In this document: positions 26,325 through 35,685 of the stretch, in pieces
Layout: each line of letters begins with the position of its first letter
Position numbering within the stretch: position 1 is the first letter of the stretch
Source: Rhodothermales bacterium
GTDB lineage: Bacteria; Bacteroidota; Rhodothermia; Rhodothermales; Bin80
DNA: 64,000 bases
Direction of reading: 5' to 3'
NCBI GenBank assembly: GCA_951812585.1
Contig: OX638318.1
Location: 1,020,819-1,084,818, forward strand
Program-made: the position numbers and the translations under genes
The notes under the pieces: generated by a model
What the model saw: the letters and a program-made list of their open reading frames with translations, nothing else
Told to the model about the DNA's origin: nothing
Database searches by the model: none

Positions 26325-27958
26325 TGCAGATGGCGCATTCCAACTTAGCCATGGTGCTTCGCCTTCGTGCGTGGACCCTCAATGCAGCGCCTTGGAGCGT
26401 GCTGCTCTGCCTTGTGTGCACAAGTGCTTTTGGACAACACCCCACGCAAAGCATCCTGTACAACAGCGTTACGAACCTGCATGCTGAAGGCGATGTGCTC
26501 TGGGTAGGGCCATTTCTGAATTTCACACGTGATGGCGGTGCGAGCTGGCAGGTGGCCCATGCGGATTCGCTGATGGGTCTGACAAATCGCGTGTACTCTC
26601 TGGATGTGGATGGCGATGTGATCTGGGTGGGGCTCGGTACTACGCGCACGATAGAATCCAGCGGGACGCAGCAGGCCGTCGACCTGGTGCGGGGGTTCAT
26701 CTTTTCTACGGATGGCGGGGCCACCTGGACGTACCGGTCGCCGGACGCGCCGGGAGACAACGACCCTGAGACTACGGGCATTCTGGACCTTCCCAGCGAC
26801 ACGGTCACAGTTTACGGCGGTGTGGCGCTGCCCACCTTGCCGATCACCGTGCCGGAGCAGAGTCCGCCGTGGGACATTGACTACGACCCCTTGTCAGGAG
26901 ATGTGTGGGCCGCCTGCCAACTGGCTGGGCTTCGCCGCTCAAAAGACGGGGGCCTCACCTGGCAGCGGATCGTGCTCCCTCCAGACACGACCGCGTACCT
27001 GTCGCCCGAACTCGGGTATCAGTTCCCATTCTTTGTGCAGCCCACCCGCGTGCCGGTAGACCAGTTCTTTGGGCTGAATTTCCAGCTGTTCAGCGTCCTG
27101 GCGGATGCCGCAGGCACCGTATGGGCAGGGTCTGCCGGCGGACTTAACCGCTCCGACGATGGCGGTGACAGCTGGCACCACTACACCACGGACGATGGCC
27201 TTACCGGCAACTGGATCCTATCCATAGAGGAGCAGCCACGCGCAGGCACCAGTCCGGCCATCTGGGTCGCCACGGGCCCGGGGCGCGGCGTGGGTGAGCA
27301 CTACGGGGCGGTGGTGTCCCGAGACCACGGAGAAACGTTTGAGCAGGTGCTCATCAACGAGACGGTATACGACTTCGCGTTCGATGGAAGCCGCGTCTAC
27401 ATCGCAGGTCTTGGAGGACTTTTTATTTCCGAAGATGACGGTCGGACGTTTCGCACCGAACGCGAATTCTACGACCCGACCCAGCCGGAGCGCACGACCT
27501 TGCCAGGCACCGCAGCCTACGCCGTAGCAGTAGCGCCCAGCGGCTTGTGGGTGGGCACCCAGGATGGACTTTTCAAGAGCCAGGATGGCGGCGATACGTG
27601 GCGCATCTACCGCGCCGATGTGCCCCTTTCGCCCGACGGACTGCCGCCCAACGTGCCGGCCTCGCGTGTCCCCAAGGTGGAGGCCTATGCGTATCCGAAT
27701 CCGTTCTCGCCTAGCTCAGACCGCCTGGTGCGGCTGCGCTATCGCCTGGAAGCCGAAGGTCAGGTCACCATTCGCATCCTGGACTATGGCATGAACCTCG
27801 TCCGCCGCCTTTACGACAGCGGCAGCGGACGCGGCGAGCGCGAGGTTTCATGGGACGGGATCTCCGACAGCGGCACCCGTGTGGCCAACGGCCCTTACTT
27901 CTACGCCATCCAGACCGGCGCGGACACTTTCTGGGGCAAGATTCTGGTGCTTGAATAG
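26324..27958 (+). CDS. Secreted BNR/sortilin-type propeller with FlgD-like C-terminal domain
   Basis: A 544-residue protein with an N-terminal signal (WSVLLCLVCTSAFGQ). Repeats of the BNR/Asp-box type, S-x-D-G-G-x-T-W, are clear: TRDGGASW, STDGGATW, SKDGGLTW, SDDGGDSW and SQDGGDTW. They form a propeller across residues about 40-440. The last about 90 residues (AYPNPFSPSSD...VTIRILDYGMN...GPYFYAIQ) are a FlgD Ig-like/type IX-secretion-like C-terminal domain. Such domains direct export and surface attachment through the type IX system with PorV. The next two genes encode PorV/PorQ-type proteins, which fits. The ATG at 26324 is preferred; upstream in-frame starts lie inside the preceding gene. 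Confidence 0.85.
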   Translation: MQMAHSNLAMVLRLRAWTLNAAPWSVLLCLVCTSAFGQHPTQSILYNSVTNLHAEGDVLWVGPFLNFTRDGGASWQVAHADSLMGLTNRVYSLDVDGDVIWVGLGTTRTIESSGTQQAVDLVRGFIFSTDGGATWTYRSPDAPGDNDPETTGILDLPSDTVTVYGGVALPTLPITVPEQSPPWDIDYDPLSGDVWAACQLAGLRRSKDGGLTWQRIVLPPDTTAYLSPELGYQFPFFVQPTRVPVDQFFGLNFQLFSVLADAAGTVWAGSAGGLNRSDDGGDSWHHYTTDDGLTGNWILSIEEQPRAGTSPAIWVATGPGRGVGEHYGAVVSRDHGETFEQVLINETVYDFAFDGSRVYIAGLGGLFISEDDGRTFRTEREFYDPTQPERTTLPGTAAYAVAVAPSGLWVGTQDGLFKSQDGGDTWRIYRADVPLSPDGLPPNVPASRVPKVEAYAYPNPFSPSSDRLVRLRYRLEAEGQVTIRILDYGMNLVRRLYDSGSGRGEREVSWDGISDSGTRVANGPYFYAIQTGADTFWGKILVLE

Positions 27959-28957
27959 ATGCGCGTCGCCCTTACCATCTCGCTCGTGCTTTTTGGGCCT
28001 TCGCTGGCCCATGCGCAACATGCCGGTGCATTCGCGCGCATGGGTTTCGGAGCCCGTGGCATGGGAATGGGCAATGCTATGATCGCGGATGCCTCCGGTT
28101 ATGCATCTCCGTACTACAACCCTGCACTGGCACCCTATCTGACTGGGCAGAGCCTGGATGTGTCGGCCGCGCTGATGACACTGGATCGACAGCTTCAGTT
28201 TCTCCAGCTGTCCACGCCGCTGCGTCCGCGCGCCGGGATCGCAGGGGGGCTGATCCATGCCGGTGTTGGGAACTTTGATGGGCGCGATGCGAGCGGATAC
28301 CACACGGGCACTTTTGCGACCGACGAGTTCGCGTTCTTTATCGCGTTCGGGTTGAAGGTAGGCAGCCGCGCCACGGTGGGCGCGGGGCTGGCGCTTTTTC
28401 GATCGGACCTTTTTGCGAATGTGGCTCCAGCGCGCAGCATCGGCGTAGACCTTGGCATGACCTTCCGGGTTACGGAGCAGCTGCGTCTGGGTGCGGTTGT
28501 GGACGACCTTCTTGCCAGTTATAGCTGGGACACTTCCAAGCATCACAGTGCGGGCGGCAACAACACGGACGTCTTCCCCAAGCGCATTCGGATAGGTGCA
28601 AGTTATCAGCTGCCGCAGGTAAGTTTTGCTGTAGAGTATGAGTCACGGTTCACTACGACCGAAGCCCGGCGGCGCAGCGTTGAACTGGTTGGCGGCGCAC
28701 TGCGCGAGTTAATCGTTTCAGAAGACCTGATGCTGCATGAGATCCGCTTCCGTGCGGGCGCAGAGTATCAGCTTGTCCCGGCGCTAGCCATCCGCGGCGG
28801 CGCGACCACGGTGGCCCAGGGTGCCCTGCGCCCAAGCGCCGGATTCTCCGTGCAGAAGCCTTTAGGCGGCGTCGCGGTACGTGCAGCGTATGCGTTTATT
28901 CTGGAGCCTTTCGCGCTCGGGACGATGCATCTTGTCACGCTTCGATTTTACTTGTAG
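27959..28957 (+). CDS. PorV/PorQ family outer-membrane protein
   Basis: A 332-residue FadL-like outer-membrane barrel with a signal peptide ending in AHAQ and the family-defining N-terminal GFGARGMGMGNAMIADA...SPYYNPALAPY segment. C-terminal strand TMHLVTLRFYL. PorV-type proteins bind type IX cargo C-terminal domains and pass them to the attachment complex; PorQ-type are related. Starts immediately after the stop of the BNR gene (TAGATG) and 3 nt before the next family member. Which of the two functions as shuttle cannot be judged. Confidence 0.85.
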   Translation: MRVALTISLVLFGPSLAHAQHAGAFARMGFGARGMGMGNAMIADASGYASPYYNPALAPYLTGQSLDVSAALMTLDRQLQFLQLSTPLRPRAGIAGGLIHAGVGNFDGRDASGYHTGTFATDEFAFFIAFGLKVGSRATVGAGLALFRSDLFANVAPARSIGVDLGMTFRVTEQLRLGAVVDDLLASYSWDTSKHHSAGGNNTDVFPKRIRIGASYQLPQVSFAVEYESRFTTTEARRRSVELVGGALRELIVSEDLMLHEIRFRAGAEYQLVPALAIRGGATTVAQGALRPSAGFSVQKPLGGVAVRAAYAFILEPFALGTMHLVTLRFYL

Positions 28958-28960
28958 GAT

Positions 28961-29872
28961 ATGCGATCCCTGAGCCTGCTCCTTTTGGCTTTACTCTGTA
29001 CGCACCTTGTCGCCGCACAGGACACGGGCCTGACGTTTCTGCGGATCGGTGTCAATGCTGCTGCCAGTGCCATGGGCGATGCTCAGGTCGCGGCTTCAGC
29101 GGATGCGTTTTCTACGTATTGGAATCCCGCCGGATTGGCGGCGGCATCGCGCGGAGTAGCCATCAGTCATCGCCTCTGGATCAGCGATGTTCGCGCATAC
29201 GATGTGGCAGCCCGCCTGCAGGCAGGCAGGCAGAGCGCGTGGGGACTTGCAGTTACCGCCACGGACAGCGGCGAGCTGGAAGCCCGCGAGGTTCCGGGCG
29301 ATGCGACCGGAACCTTCAACGCTCAGTTCCTGAGCGTAGGTGGCTCCTATGCCCGCATTGTGGGGCCGCTGCGCGCGGGTGCCACCTTGAAGTTCTTGCG
29401 TGAACGCATCTTCGAGGCCGATGCGTCTGGTTACGCTTTTGATGTCGGCATCCAACTGGATTGGCCTCGCCGACTGGTCACGGTAGGGGTGGCGCTGCGC
29501 AACGCAGGAAAGATGTCAGAGCTCCAGGGAGAAGCAACAGAACTGCCGCGGACGCTCGCCGCTGGCGCAGCGCTGCATCCGTTTCGGATCGTGGCGAATC
29601 GGGATGGCGCGTCGCTGTTGGATCTGGAGATCACCGCAGAAGTGTCTCATCTGTTGCCCAGCAGCACCACGCGGCTGCATACCGGCATTGGCGTGACTAT
29701 TCTGGATCTTGCGACGGTGCGCGCGGGATACATCAGCAACGATGCCCTGAGGACTTTCACCTTTGGCCTCGGGCTGTACTGGGAATACCTGGTGTTTGAC
29801 TACGCATACGTGCCGTTTGCGACGGGTTTTGAGGGGCCGGGCCACGTACTAAGCCTGTCGTACGTCTGGTGA
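28961..29872 (+). CDS. PorV/PorQ family outer-membrane protein (second copy)
   Basis: A 303-residue barrel protein with signal peptide (LLLLALLCTHLVAAQ) and the same family motif in the mature N-terminus: FLRIGVNAAASAMGDAQVAA...STYWNPAGLAA. Ends in GPGHVLSLSYVW with a terminal aromatic. It is a diverged paralog of the preceding gene. The tandem arrangement with a FlgD-domain cargo suggests a self-contained export cassette. No terminator is obvious after it. Confidence 0.87.
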   Translation: MRSLSLLLLALLCTHLVAAQDTGLTFLRIGVNAAASAMGDAQVAASADAFSTYWNPAGLAAASRGVAISHRLWISDVRAYDVAARLQAGRQSAWGLAVTATDSGELEAREVPGDATGTFNAQFLSVGGSYARIVGPLRAGATLKFLRERIFEADASGYAFDVGIQLDWPRRLVTVGVALRNAGKMSELQGEATELPRTLAAGAALHPFRIVANRDGASLLDLEITAEVSHLLPSSTTRLHTGIGVTILDLATVRAGYISNDALRTFTFGLGLYWEYLVFDYAYVPFATGFEGPGHVLSLSYVW

Positions 29873-29938
29873 TGGTGTAACCTATCGCTGCACCGGCTCG
29901 TAGTGCATGAATAACTGTCAATTTCAGGACACCGCGTT

Positions 29939-30187
29939 ATGGGACTTCTTAGCTGGATCGTGTTGGGGCTGATTGCTGGCATCATTGGCAAGTGGATCAT
30001 GCCGAACAAGCAGAACATCGGACTGTTGATGACCATCCTTATTGGTATTGCGGGTGCCGTGATCGGCGGCTTTGTCGGCACGCTGCTTGGGCTAGGACAC
30101 ATCAGCGGCCTGAGCATCAAGAGCATTCTGTTGGCCTCTGCCGGGGCAACATTGGTTCTGTGGTTGAAAGAACGCAAGCGCCGCTGA
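29939..30187 (+). CDS. GlsB/YeaQ/YmgE family small membrane protein
   Basis: An 82-residue inner-membrane protein with three hydrophobic segments (LLSWIVLGLIAGIIGKWI, GLLMTILIGIAGAVIGGFVG and SILLASAGATLVLWL) and the typical G-rich family pattern. Members are associated with stress responses, but their molecular role is unknown. It stands alone, 66 nt after the PorV/PorQ gene. Confidence 0.9.
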   Translation: MGLLSWIVLGLIAGIIGKWIMPNKQNIGLLMTILIGIAGAVIGGFVGTLLGLGHISGLSIKSILLASAGATLVLWLKERKRR

Positions 30188-30661
30188 TCGCGCGTTGCTT
30201 GCCATGCACAATAGCAAAGCACGCGTGGGTTCTACCATTTAATGACCCATGTTATTAGCTGTGACCCTGCGCGGCTGCCGCTGGATAATCCGCAGCGTCT
30301 AAACGCACGGTAGCGCGACGGCCGGGCTTTGCCTTGCGGGCGGGCCAGCGGGCGGGCAGACAGGCTTTTGTCCGATTTCCTTTTGCACTGCATTACTTGT
30401 CAGGGACCTGTCGTTCGTTCTTCCCGTGTTCCTGCCAACCTGGGAACCACTGTACGGCTCCAACGCCCTCTCGCCTGTCGAGCAGCAATCACGGCGCTCC
30501 TGCTTGGGTGTAGAACCTTACACCGCCAAGCCTGTAGACAGTGTCCCGTTGTGAAGTCGGCGCGCGGCGGTGCGCAGTACATCTGGATCGGACAAGTTAA
30601 TTTCTCCATTCACTGCTTGTAAAGCAGCCCCGAAGGGCATTAAGGACTAAACCACCGTGCT
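30188..30661. other. Intergenic region with a stable stem-loop, possible RNA element
   Basis: About 470 bases without a credible protein gene. At 30502-30531 GCTTGG-GTGTA and TACAC-cg-CCAAGC form an 11-bp stem with a two-base bulge and a GAACCT loop. Comparison by eye with SRP, tmRNA, RNase P and tRNA signatures gave no match. The stretch just before the AI-2E-family gene (30600-30661) is AT-richer and may carry its promoter. Confidence 0.4.
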
Positions 30662-31747
30662 ATGCCCTTTTCGCTCCTGAAGAACGCCATTGGCGATAGC
30701 AAGATGCTCCTGTTCCTGATCGGGATCATCGCGGCGTTCCTCACAGGCGTGACCCTGCTGGAGCTGCGCGTTGTGCTGGTACCGTTTGCAGTGGCGCTCT
30801 TCTTGTCGATAATGTTTCAGCCGCTGGTGCTCTTCTGCAAGAAGAAGCGCATTCCCATGGCTGTGTCGCTGACTTTCGTGCTCCTCTCTCTCGCGCTGGT
30901 GCTTGGACTCATCGGGCTGGTCGTCTATCAGAGTGCGCAATCGCTCACGAGCTCCATTGACCATTACGAGTCGCGCATAGACGAAATCGTGGAGCAGGCC
31001 GAAAGCGTCGCCGACCGCTATGCCGCACCCTTGGGCCTGGAAGTGCAGGACCTTGGTTCCAGCCGGGTCATCAATGTGTCCACACTTTCCCAGCTGGTTT
31101 CCACCGGCTTGGGCTCCTTCTTTACGTTTCTGGCCAACGCCTTCATGGTGCTGCTCTTCATGCTCTTCATTCTGACGAGCAGCGGCGGTTTCGAGGCCAA
31201 GGTAAGGGCGGCCTATCCCCCTGATATAGCCGCACGCGTAGCGCATGTCACCCAGAACATCGCCTCGGGCATTCGGCGTTATCTCGTTGCAAAGACTTTT
31301 GTAAGTGCACTAACGGGTATTCTTGTCGGTCTCGTGCTTTGGATCCTTGGCGTGGATTTCCCTGTGTTCTGGGGCTTCATCACGTTCGTGTTCAACTTTA
31401 TCCCCAACGTTGGATCCATTGCGGCCGTGGTTCTGGCTTTTCTTTCCGCCGCGCTGCAATTCCACACGCTGACCGTGCCCCTGATCGCGCTAGCGTGCAT
31501 GGCACTCATTCAGATGACCGTGGGCAACATCATTGATCCCTGGGTGATGGCATCCAATCTTGATCTGAGTCCGCTTTTGGTTATCCTCTCGCTGATCTTC
31601 TGGGGTTGGTTGTGGGGCATTGCCGGCGCGGTTCTGGCAGTGCCGATGACGGCGACCATCAAGATCATCTTTGAAAACGTCAGCGGCCTCAGCCGGATCG
31701 CGACCTTGATGGGATCGTCGCCCAAAGCACCTTCCCTGGAGGCATGA
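30662..31747 (+). CDS. AI-2E family transporter
   Basis: A 361-residue polytopic membrane protein of the AI-2E/PerM superfamily. Paired hydrophobic helices at the N-terminus, a central soluble segment (about 90-150) and C-terminal helices contain the family motifs FWGFITFVFNFIPNVGSIAAV and NIIDPWVMASNLDLSPLLVILSLIFWGWLWG. Family members include exporters of autoinducer-2, Na+/H+ antiporters and uncharacterised permeases, so the name does not establish quorum sensing here. Convergent with argH, 36 nt apart. Confidence 0.9.
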   Translation: MPFSLLKNAIGDSKMLLFLIGIIAAFLTGVTLLELRVVLVPFAVALFLSIMFQPLVLFCKKKRIPMAVSLTFVLLSLALVLGLIGLVVYQSAQSLTSSIDHYESRIDEIVEQAESVADRYAAPLGLEVQDLGSSRVINVSTLSQLVSTGLGSFFTFLANAFMVLLFMLFILTSSGGFEAKVRAAYPPDIAARVAHVTQNIASGIRRYLVAKTFVSALTGILVGLVLWILGVDFPVFWGFITFVFNFIPNVGSIAAVVLAFLSAALQFHTLTVPLIALACMALIQMTVGNIIDPWVMASNLDLSPLLVILSLIFWGWLWGIAGAVLAVPMTATIKIIFENVSGLSRIATLMGSSPKAPSLEA

Positions 31748-31783
31748 CGGGCACATCTATGCGCGACGCGCCATGCGCCAGCT

Positions 31784-33181
31784 TCAGCGGCACCATCGGT
31801 CCTTCAGGTCCGCACATGCGTGCCTGATCTGGAGCGCCACCTGCGAGCGCGCGGTGCCTCCAAAGCTTTGGCGCGCATCCACGACCTTGTCCACGGCCAG
31901 GTGATCGTAGACATCCGCCCCTATCGTTGGACACAATGCCTTCATGCGCGTGATCGGCAATGATTCCAGAGGCACGCCTTCTTTGAGGCACAGTGCAACG
32001 AGCTTTCCTGTGACCTCGTGCGCTTCGCGAAACGGCATCCCCTTGCGTGCCAGGTAATCCGCCAGGTCTGTCGCGTTGCTGTACGCCCGGCCCGCCGCCT
32101 CCCGCATGCGATGGGCATGGATCTGCACTTTCGGCAGCATGGTCGCATAGAGCCGCAACGACCGGAGCAGCGTCTGGTGCGCAGCAAACAGTCCCGCCTT
32201 GTCTTCCTGCATGTCCCTGTTGTATGCCAGCGGCAGGCCTTTCATCATCATAAGCTGGGCCATCAGGTGGCCGCACACGCTGCCCGTCTTGCCCCGCACG
32301 AGTTCGCATACATCGGGATTCTTTTTCTGTGGCATGATGCTGCTGCCAGTGGTGTGGCTGTCGGGGAGCGTTACAAAGCCGAATTCCTGGCTGGACCACA
32401 GGATGAGCTCCTCGCTGAGGCGTGACAGATGCACCATGGTGATCGCGCAATACGACAAGTGCTCCAGCACATGGTCGCGGCTTGCCACCGCATCGATGGA
32501 GTTGCGGGCCACATCCGCAAATCCCAGCATGCTGGCAGTTTGATGCCGATCTATCGGAAAGCTCGTCCCTGCGAGGGCACCTGCGCCCAGCGGAGATACG
32601 GAAATCCGCTCCAGCGACCCGCTAAAGCGCCGCGCATCACGCCTTAGCATTTCGTAGTACGCAAGCAGGTGGTGCGCCAGCAGCACGGGCTGCGCCACCT
32701 GGAGGTGGGTGTAGCCCGGCATGACCACATCCAAATGCGACTCCGCGGCATCCACCAAGGCTGCACACAGGTCCTTAAGCGCGCTAACGGTGCTGCGCAC
32801 CGCCTGTCCGAGCCACAGGCGCAGGGCCGTGGCTACCTGATCATTGCGGCTGCGCGCAGTGTGGAGCTTGCCGCCCAACGCACCGATGCGATCTGTTAAG
32901 GCCTGCTCTATGTTCATGTGCACATCCTCGAGCGCTGTGCGCCACTCAAATCGGCCTTCCTGGATGTCCACCGCAAGCGCCTCCAGTCCTTCCACAATGC
33001 GCCTGGCTTCTTCCGCTGTCAGGATCTTTTGTGCGCCCAGCATCTTTGCGTGGGCAATCGATCCTTGGATGTCCACCAGCGCGAGGGCTTGATCCACATC
33101 AACAGAGGCGGTGAACGCGGCTACCGCTTCGTCGGTGGTCTCCTCAAACCGCCCACCCCACATCCGCTTATCTTGCTCCAT
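31784..33181 (-). CDS. argH: ArgH, argininosuccinate lyase
   Basis: A 465-residue enzyme that cleaves argininosuccinate to arginine and fumarate, the last step of arginine synthesis. N-terminus WGGRFEE, the HTARSRNDQVATALRL region around residues 106-121, the TRLQ-like GYTHLQVAQPV, and the fumarase/aspartase superfamily signature GSSIMPQKKNPD at about residue 280 are all present. Length normal. It stands alone; other arginine genes are not nearby. The ATG at 33181 is the family start (MEQDKRMWGGRF). Confidence 0.98.
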   Translation of the reverse strand: MEQDKRMWGGRFEETTDEAVAAFTASVDVDQALALVDIQGSIAHAKMLGAQKILTAEEARRIVEGLEALAVDIQEGRFEWRTALEDVHMNIEQALTDRIGALGGKLHTARSRNDQVATALRLWLGQAVRSTVSALKDLCAALVDAAESHLDVVMPGYTHLQVAQPVLLAHHLLAYYEMLRRDARRFSGSLERISVSPLGAGALAGTSFPIDRHQTASMLGFADVARNSIDAVASRDHVLEHLSYCAITMVHLSRLSEELILWSSQEFGFVTLPDSHTTGSSIMPQKKNPDVCELVRGKTGSVCGHLMAQLMMMKGLPLAYNRDMQEDKAGLFAAHQTLLRSLRLYATMLPKVQIHAHRMREAAGRAYSNATDLADYLARKGMPFREAHEVTGKLVALCLKEGVPLESLPITRMKALCPTIGADVYDHLAVDKVVDARQSFGGTARSQVALQIRHACADLKDRWCR

Positions 33182-33414
33182 TGGCTCCCTGTGGCAGGGT
33201 TTTGCGATCAGAACAATATACTTGGGCCGACGCCAGAGTTCCTAGCCCGTATCGGCACCAGGGTTAAAGCCGATTCGAAGCGAAAGGCTTGGCTGAAGAC
33301 ACCTGCGCAAGCACATGGGCACCGTCGGTACGCCCCGCGCCAACCCAGCACCACAGGCATCACCCGAATGCCAATGGAATCCGTATTTTGAATTGCTTTG
33401 ACTGCCATGTGCCC

Positions 33415-35673
33415 ATGTTATTACGTTCGCTTGCGCTGATCGGCGCGCTCTTGCTTGCACTCTGCGCCGAGTCGCGCGGGCAGACTGCTTCAACGACACC
33501 GGATGAGGGAATTGACCGGCCGCATGTGCTCGCCTATCGTGTGGCGCAGGCACCCGTATTGGATGGCGAGGTGGTGCACGACGAGACCTATGCACTAAGT
33601 GCACCCATCACCGAGCTCTGGCAGACAACACCCAACAACGGCGCGCCCGCTTCTGAGCGAACAGAGATTCGGATCGTGTACACGGACCGCGCGCTCTATA
33701 TCGGCATCACCTGCTTCGACCGTGAACCGGACGCCATCATAGTGTCGGACAGTCGCCGCGATGCGCCGCTCGATGAGACGGACAGCTTCAGCTTCATCCT
33801 GGACACGTATCTGGATGGCCAGAACGGATTTGTTTTTGGCACGAATCCTGCCGGCATCGAGTACGACGCGCAGGTAAGCAAGGAGGGACAGGGCGGTTTC
33901 GGTGCGCGGCAGCAAAGCGGAAGCGGCGGTGGATTCAACATCAACTGGGATGGCTCCTGGAATGTGCGAACCTCGATCAACGAACATGGCTGGAGCGCAG
34001 AATTTGAGATCCCGTTCAAGACACTGCGCTTTCCGCGCGCTCAAGAGCAGGTTTGGGGGCTGAACTTCCAGCGCAACATTCGGCGGCGCAATGAGCGCGC
34101 CTTCTGGGCCCGCATGCCACGCCAGTACACACTCAGCCGCGTGTCGCAGGCTGGCCGCCTAGAGGGCCTGGTGGTGTCGCAGCCGCGCAACCTGCAGGCT
34201 ACGCCGTACGTGCTGGGCCAGTCAGCCCGCCAGTTTACCGTCGACCCTGCGTCTGTCGAAAACACCGCCGAATTTGGCGTGGACCTGAAGTACAGCATCA
34301 CACCAGCGCTGACCCTGGATGCAACCTACAACACGGACTTCGCGCAGGTTGAAGTCGATGAGCTGCAGATCAACCTGGATCGCTTCAACCTGTTCTTTCC
34401 GGAGAAGCGGCCGTTCTTCCTGGAGAATGCTGGCCTTTTTTCGGTGGGTGTTTCTGAATTCAGCGGCCAGGAGGTGGAGCTTTTCTTCAGTCGCCGCATC
34501 GGCATCGGCCCGTCGGGCGAGCCCATACCCATCCTTGGGGGCGGGCGCCTTTCCGGGCAGCTGGCGGGGCTCAACGTAGGACTGCTCAACATGCAGACAC
34601 AGCAGGTGGCGGACATCGCACCGGGGCACAACTTTTCAGTGGCGCGCCTTCGCAAAGACTTGCCGCGCCGCAGCAGCATTGGCATCATGGCCACCAACCG
34701 GACCGCCACGACGGGTTCCCGCAATCAGTTCGACAACGAAGACAACCAGACGCTAGCTGTAGATGGGCGCCTGGGCATTGGTCAGTACTTGCAGATATCG
34801 GGTTTGGCTGCGCGGTCCTATTCTCCGCACCTAAGCGGCGCGGAGTACGCGTATAACGGCAATATCAACTACGTGTCCAATGTATGGCGGATCAACGCGA
34901 CCATTACGGAAGTGGCCGACAACTTCAATCCCGCCATGGGCTTCTTGCGGCGCAACAGCGAGTACCGGAAGCTGACCGGGCTGGTGCTGTATGCGTGGCG
35001 TCCAGACGATCTGTTCGGGCTGCTGGAGCTGCGTCCCCACATCAGCTACCAGAGCTACTGGGACTTTGGCGGGTTTCAGGAAACCGCCCGCCTGCATATC
35101 GACAATCACTGGGAGTGGAAGTCGGGCTTTGAGATCCACACCGGCGTCAACTTCACCACCGAAGGCGTGGCACAGCCCTTCAACATAGCTGACGAGGTCG
35201 TCGTAGCTGCGGACTCGTACCATCATGCTGAAGCGCAGCTTGTGCTCATCACCAATCAGGGCAAGAAGATCAGCTTCAGCAGTCGTAACTACATTGGCGG
35301 ATTCTTCGGCGGCAGTCGCGCCAGTCTTTCCGGCACCTTGCGGGTGCGCGCCAACGAAGCACTCACGGCAGAATTTGTGCTCTACTACAACGATGTAAAT
35401 CTGCCCGGCGGAGACTTCAGGACAAACCTCTGGCGTGCACGTATTTCCTACTCCTTCACGCCGCGCATCTACGTCCAGAGCCTGTTGCAATACAACGACG
35501 ATGCCGATATCTGGTCGGCCAACCTGCGCTTCGGGTGGCTGCAGGCGGCGAATTCAGGATTCTTCCTCGTATTCAACGAGGTAAGCGACACTGCGGAGCA
35601 GTTTGGGTTTGACAGCCCGCTCAGCCGCAGTATCACATTGAAGTACAGCAGACTGTTCGATGTCTTGCGCTGA
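33415..35673 (+). CDS. DUF5916 protein: CBM9-like domain plus outer-membrane barrel
   Basis: A 752-residue secreted/outer-membrane protein. Signal peptide (SLALIGALLLALCAESRG); residues about 35-230 form a CBM9-like carbohydrate-binding beta-sandwich (APVLDGEVVHDETY, IRIVYTDRALYIGITCFDRE, EIPFKTLRFP). The rest is DUF5916 with barrel-like strands (FRLNFFPEKRPFFLENAG-type region LFFPEKRPFFLENAGLF, C-terminal SITLKYSRLFDVLR). Such proteins are common in Bacteroidota, Gemmatimonadota and related phyla; function unknown. The ATG at 33415 gives a correct signal peptide; the frame is open further upstream without a sensible N-terminus. 12 nt before an M20 hydrolase. Confidence 0.85.
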   Translation: MLLRSLALIGALLLALCAESRGQTASTTPDEGIDRPHVLAYRVAQAPVLDGEVVHDETYALSAPITELWQTTPNNGAPASERTEIRIVYTDRALYIGITCFDREPDAIIVSDSRRDAPLDETDSFSFILDTYLDGQNGFVFGTNPAGIEYDAQVSKEGQGGFGARQQSGSGGGFNINWDGSWNVRTSINEHGWSAEFEIPFKTLRFPRAQEQVWGLNFQRNIRRRNERAFWARMPRQYTLSRVSQAGRLEGLVVSQPRNLQATPYVLGQSARQFTVDPASVENTAEFGVDLKYSITPALTLDATYNTDFAQVEVDELQINLDRFNLFFPEKRPFFLENAGLFSVGVSEFSGQEVELFFSRRIGIGPSGEPIPILGGGRLSGQLAGLNVGLLNMQTQQVADIAPGHNFSVARLRKDLPRRSSIGIMATNRTATTGSRNQFDNEDNQTLAVDGRLGIGQYLQISGLAARSYSPHLSGAEYAYNGNINYVSNVWRINATITEVADNFNPAMGFLRRNSEYRKLTGLVLYAWRPDDLFGLLELRPHISYQSYWDFGGFQETARLHIDNHWEWKSGFEIHTGVNFTTEGVAQPFNIADEVVVAADSYHHAEAQLVLITNQGKKISFSSRNYIGGFFGGSRASLSGTLRVRANEALTAEFVLYYNDVNLPGGDFRTNLWRARISYSFTPRIYVQSLLQYNDDADIWSANLRFGWLQAANSGFFLVFNEVSDTAEQFGFDSPLSRSITLKYSRLFDVLR

Positions 35674-35685
35674 TGCGCGTTGATT

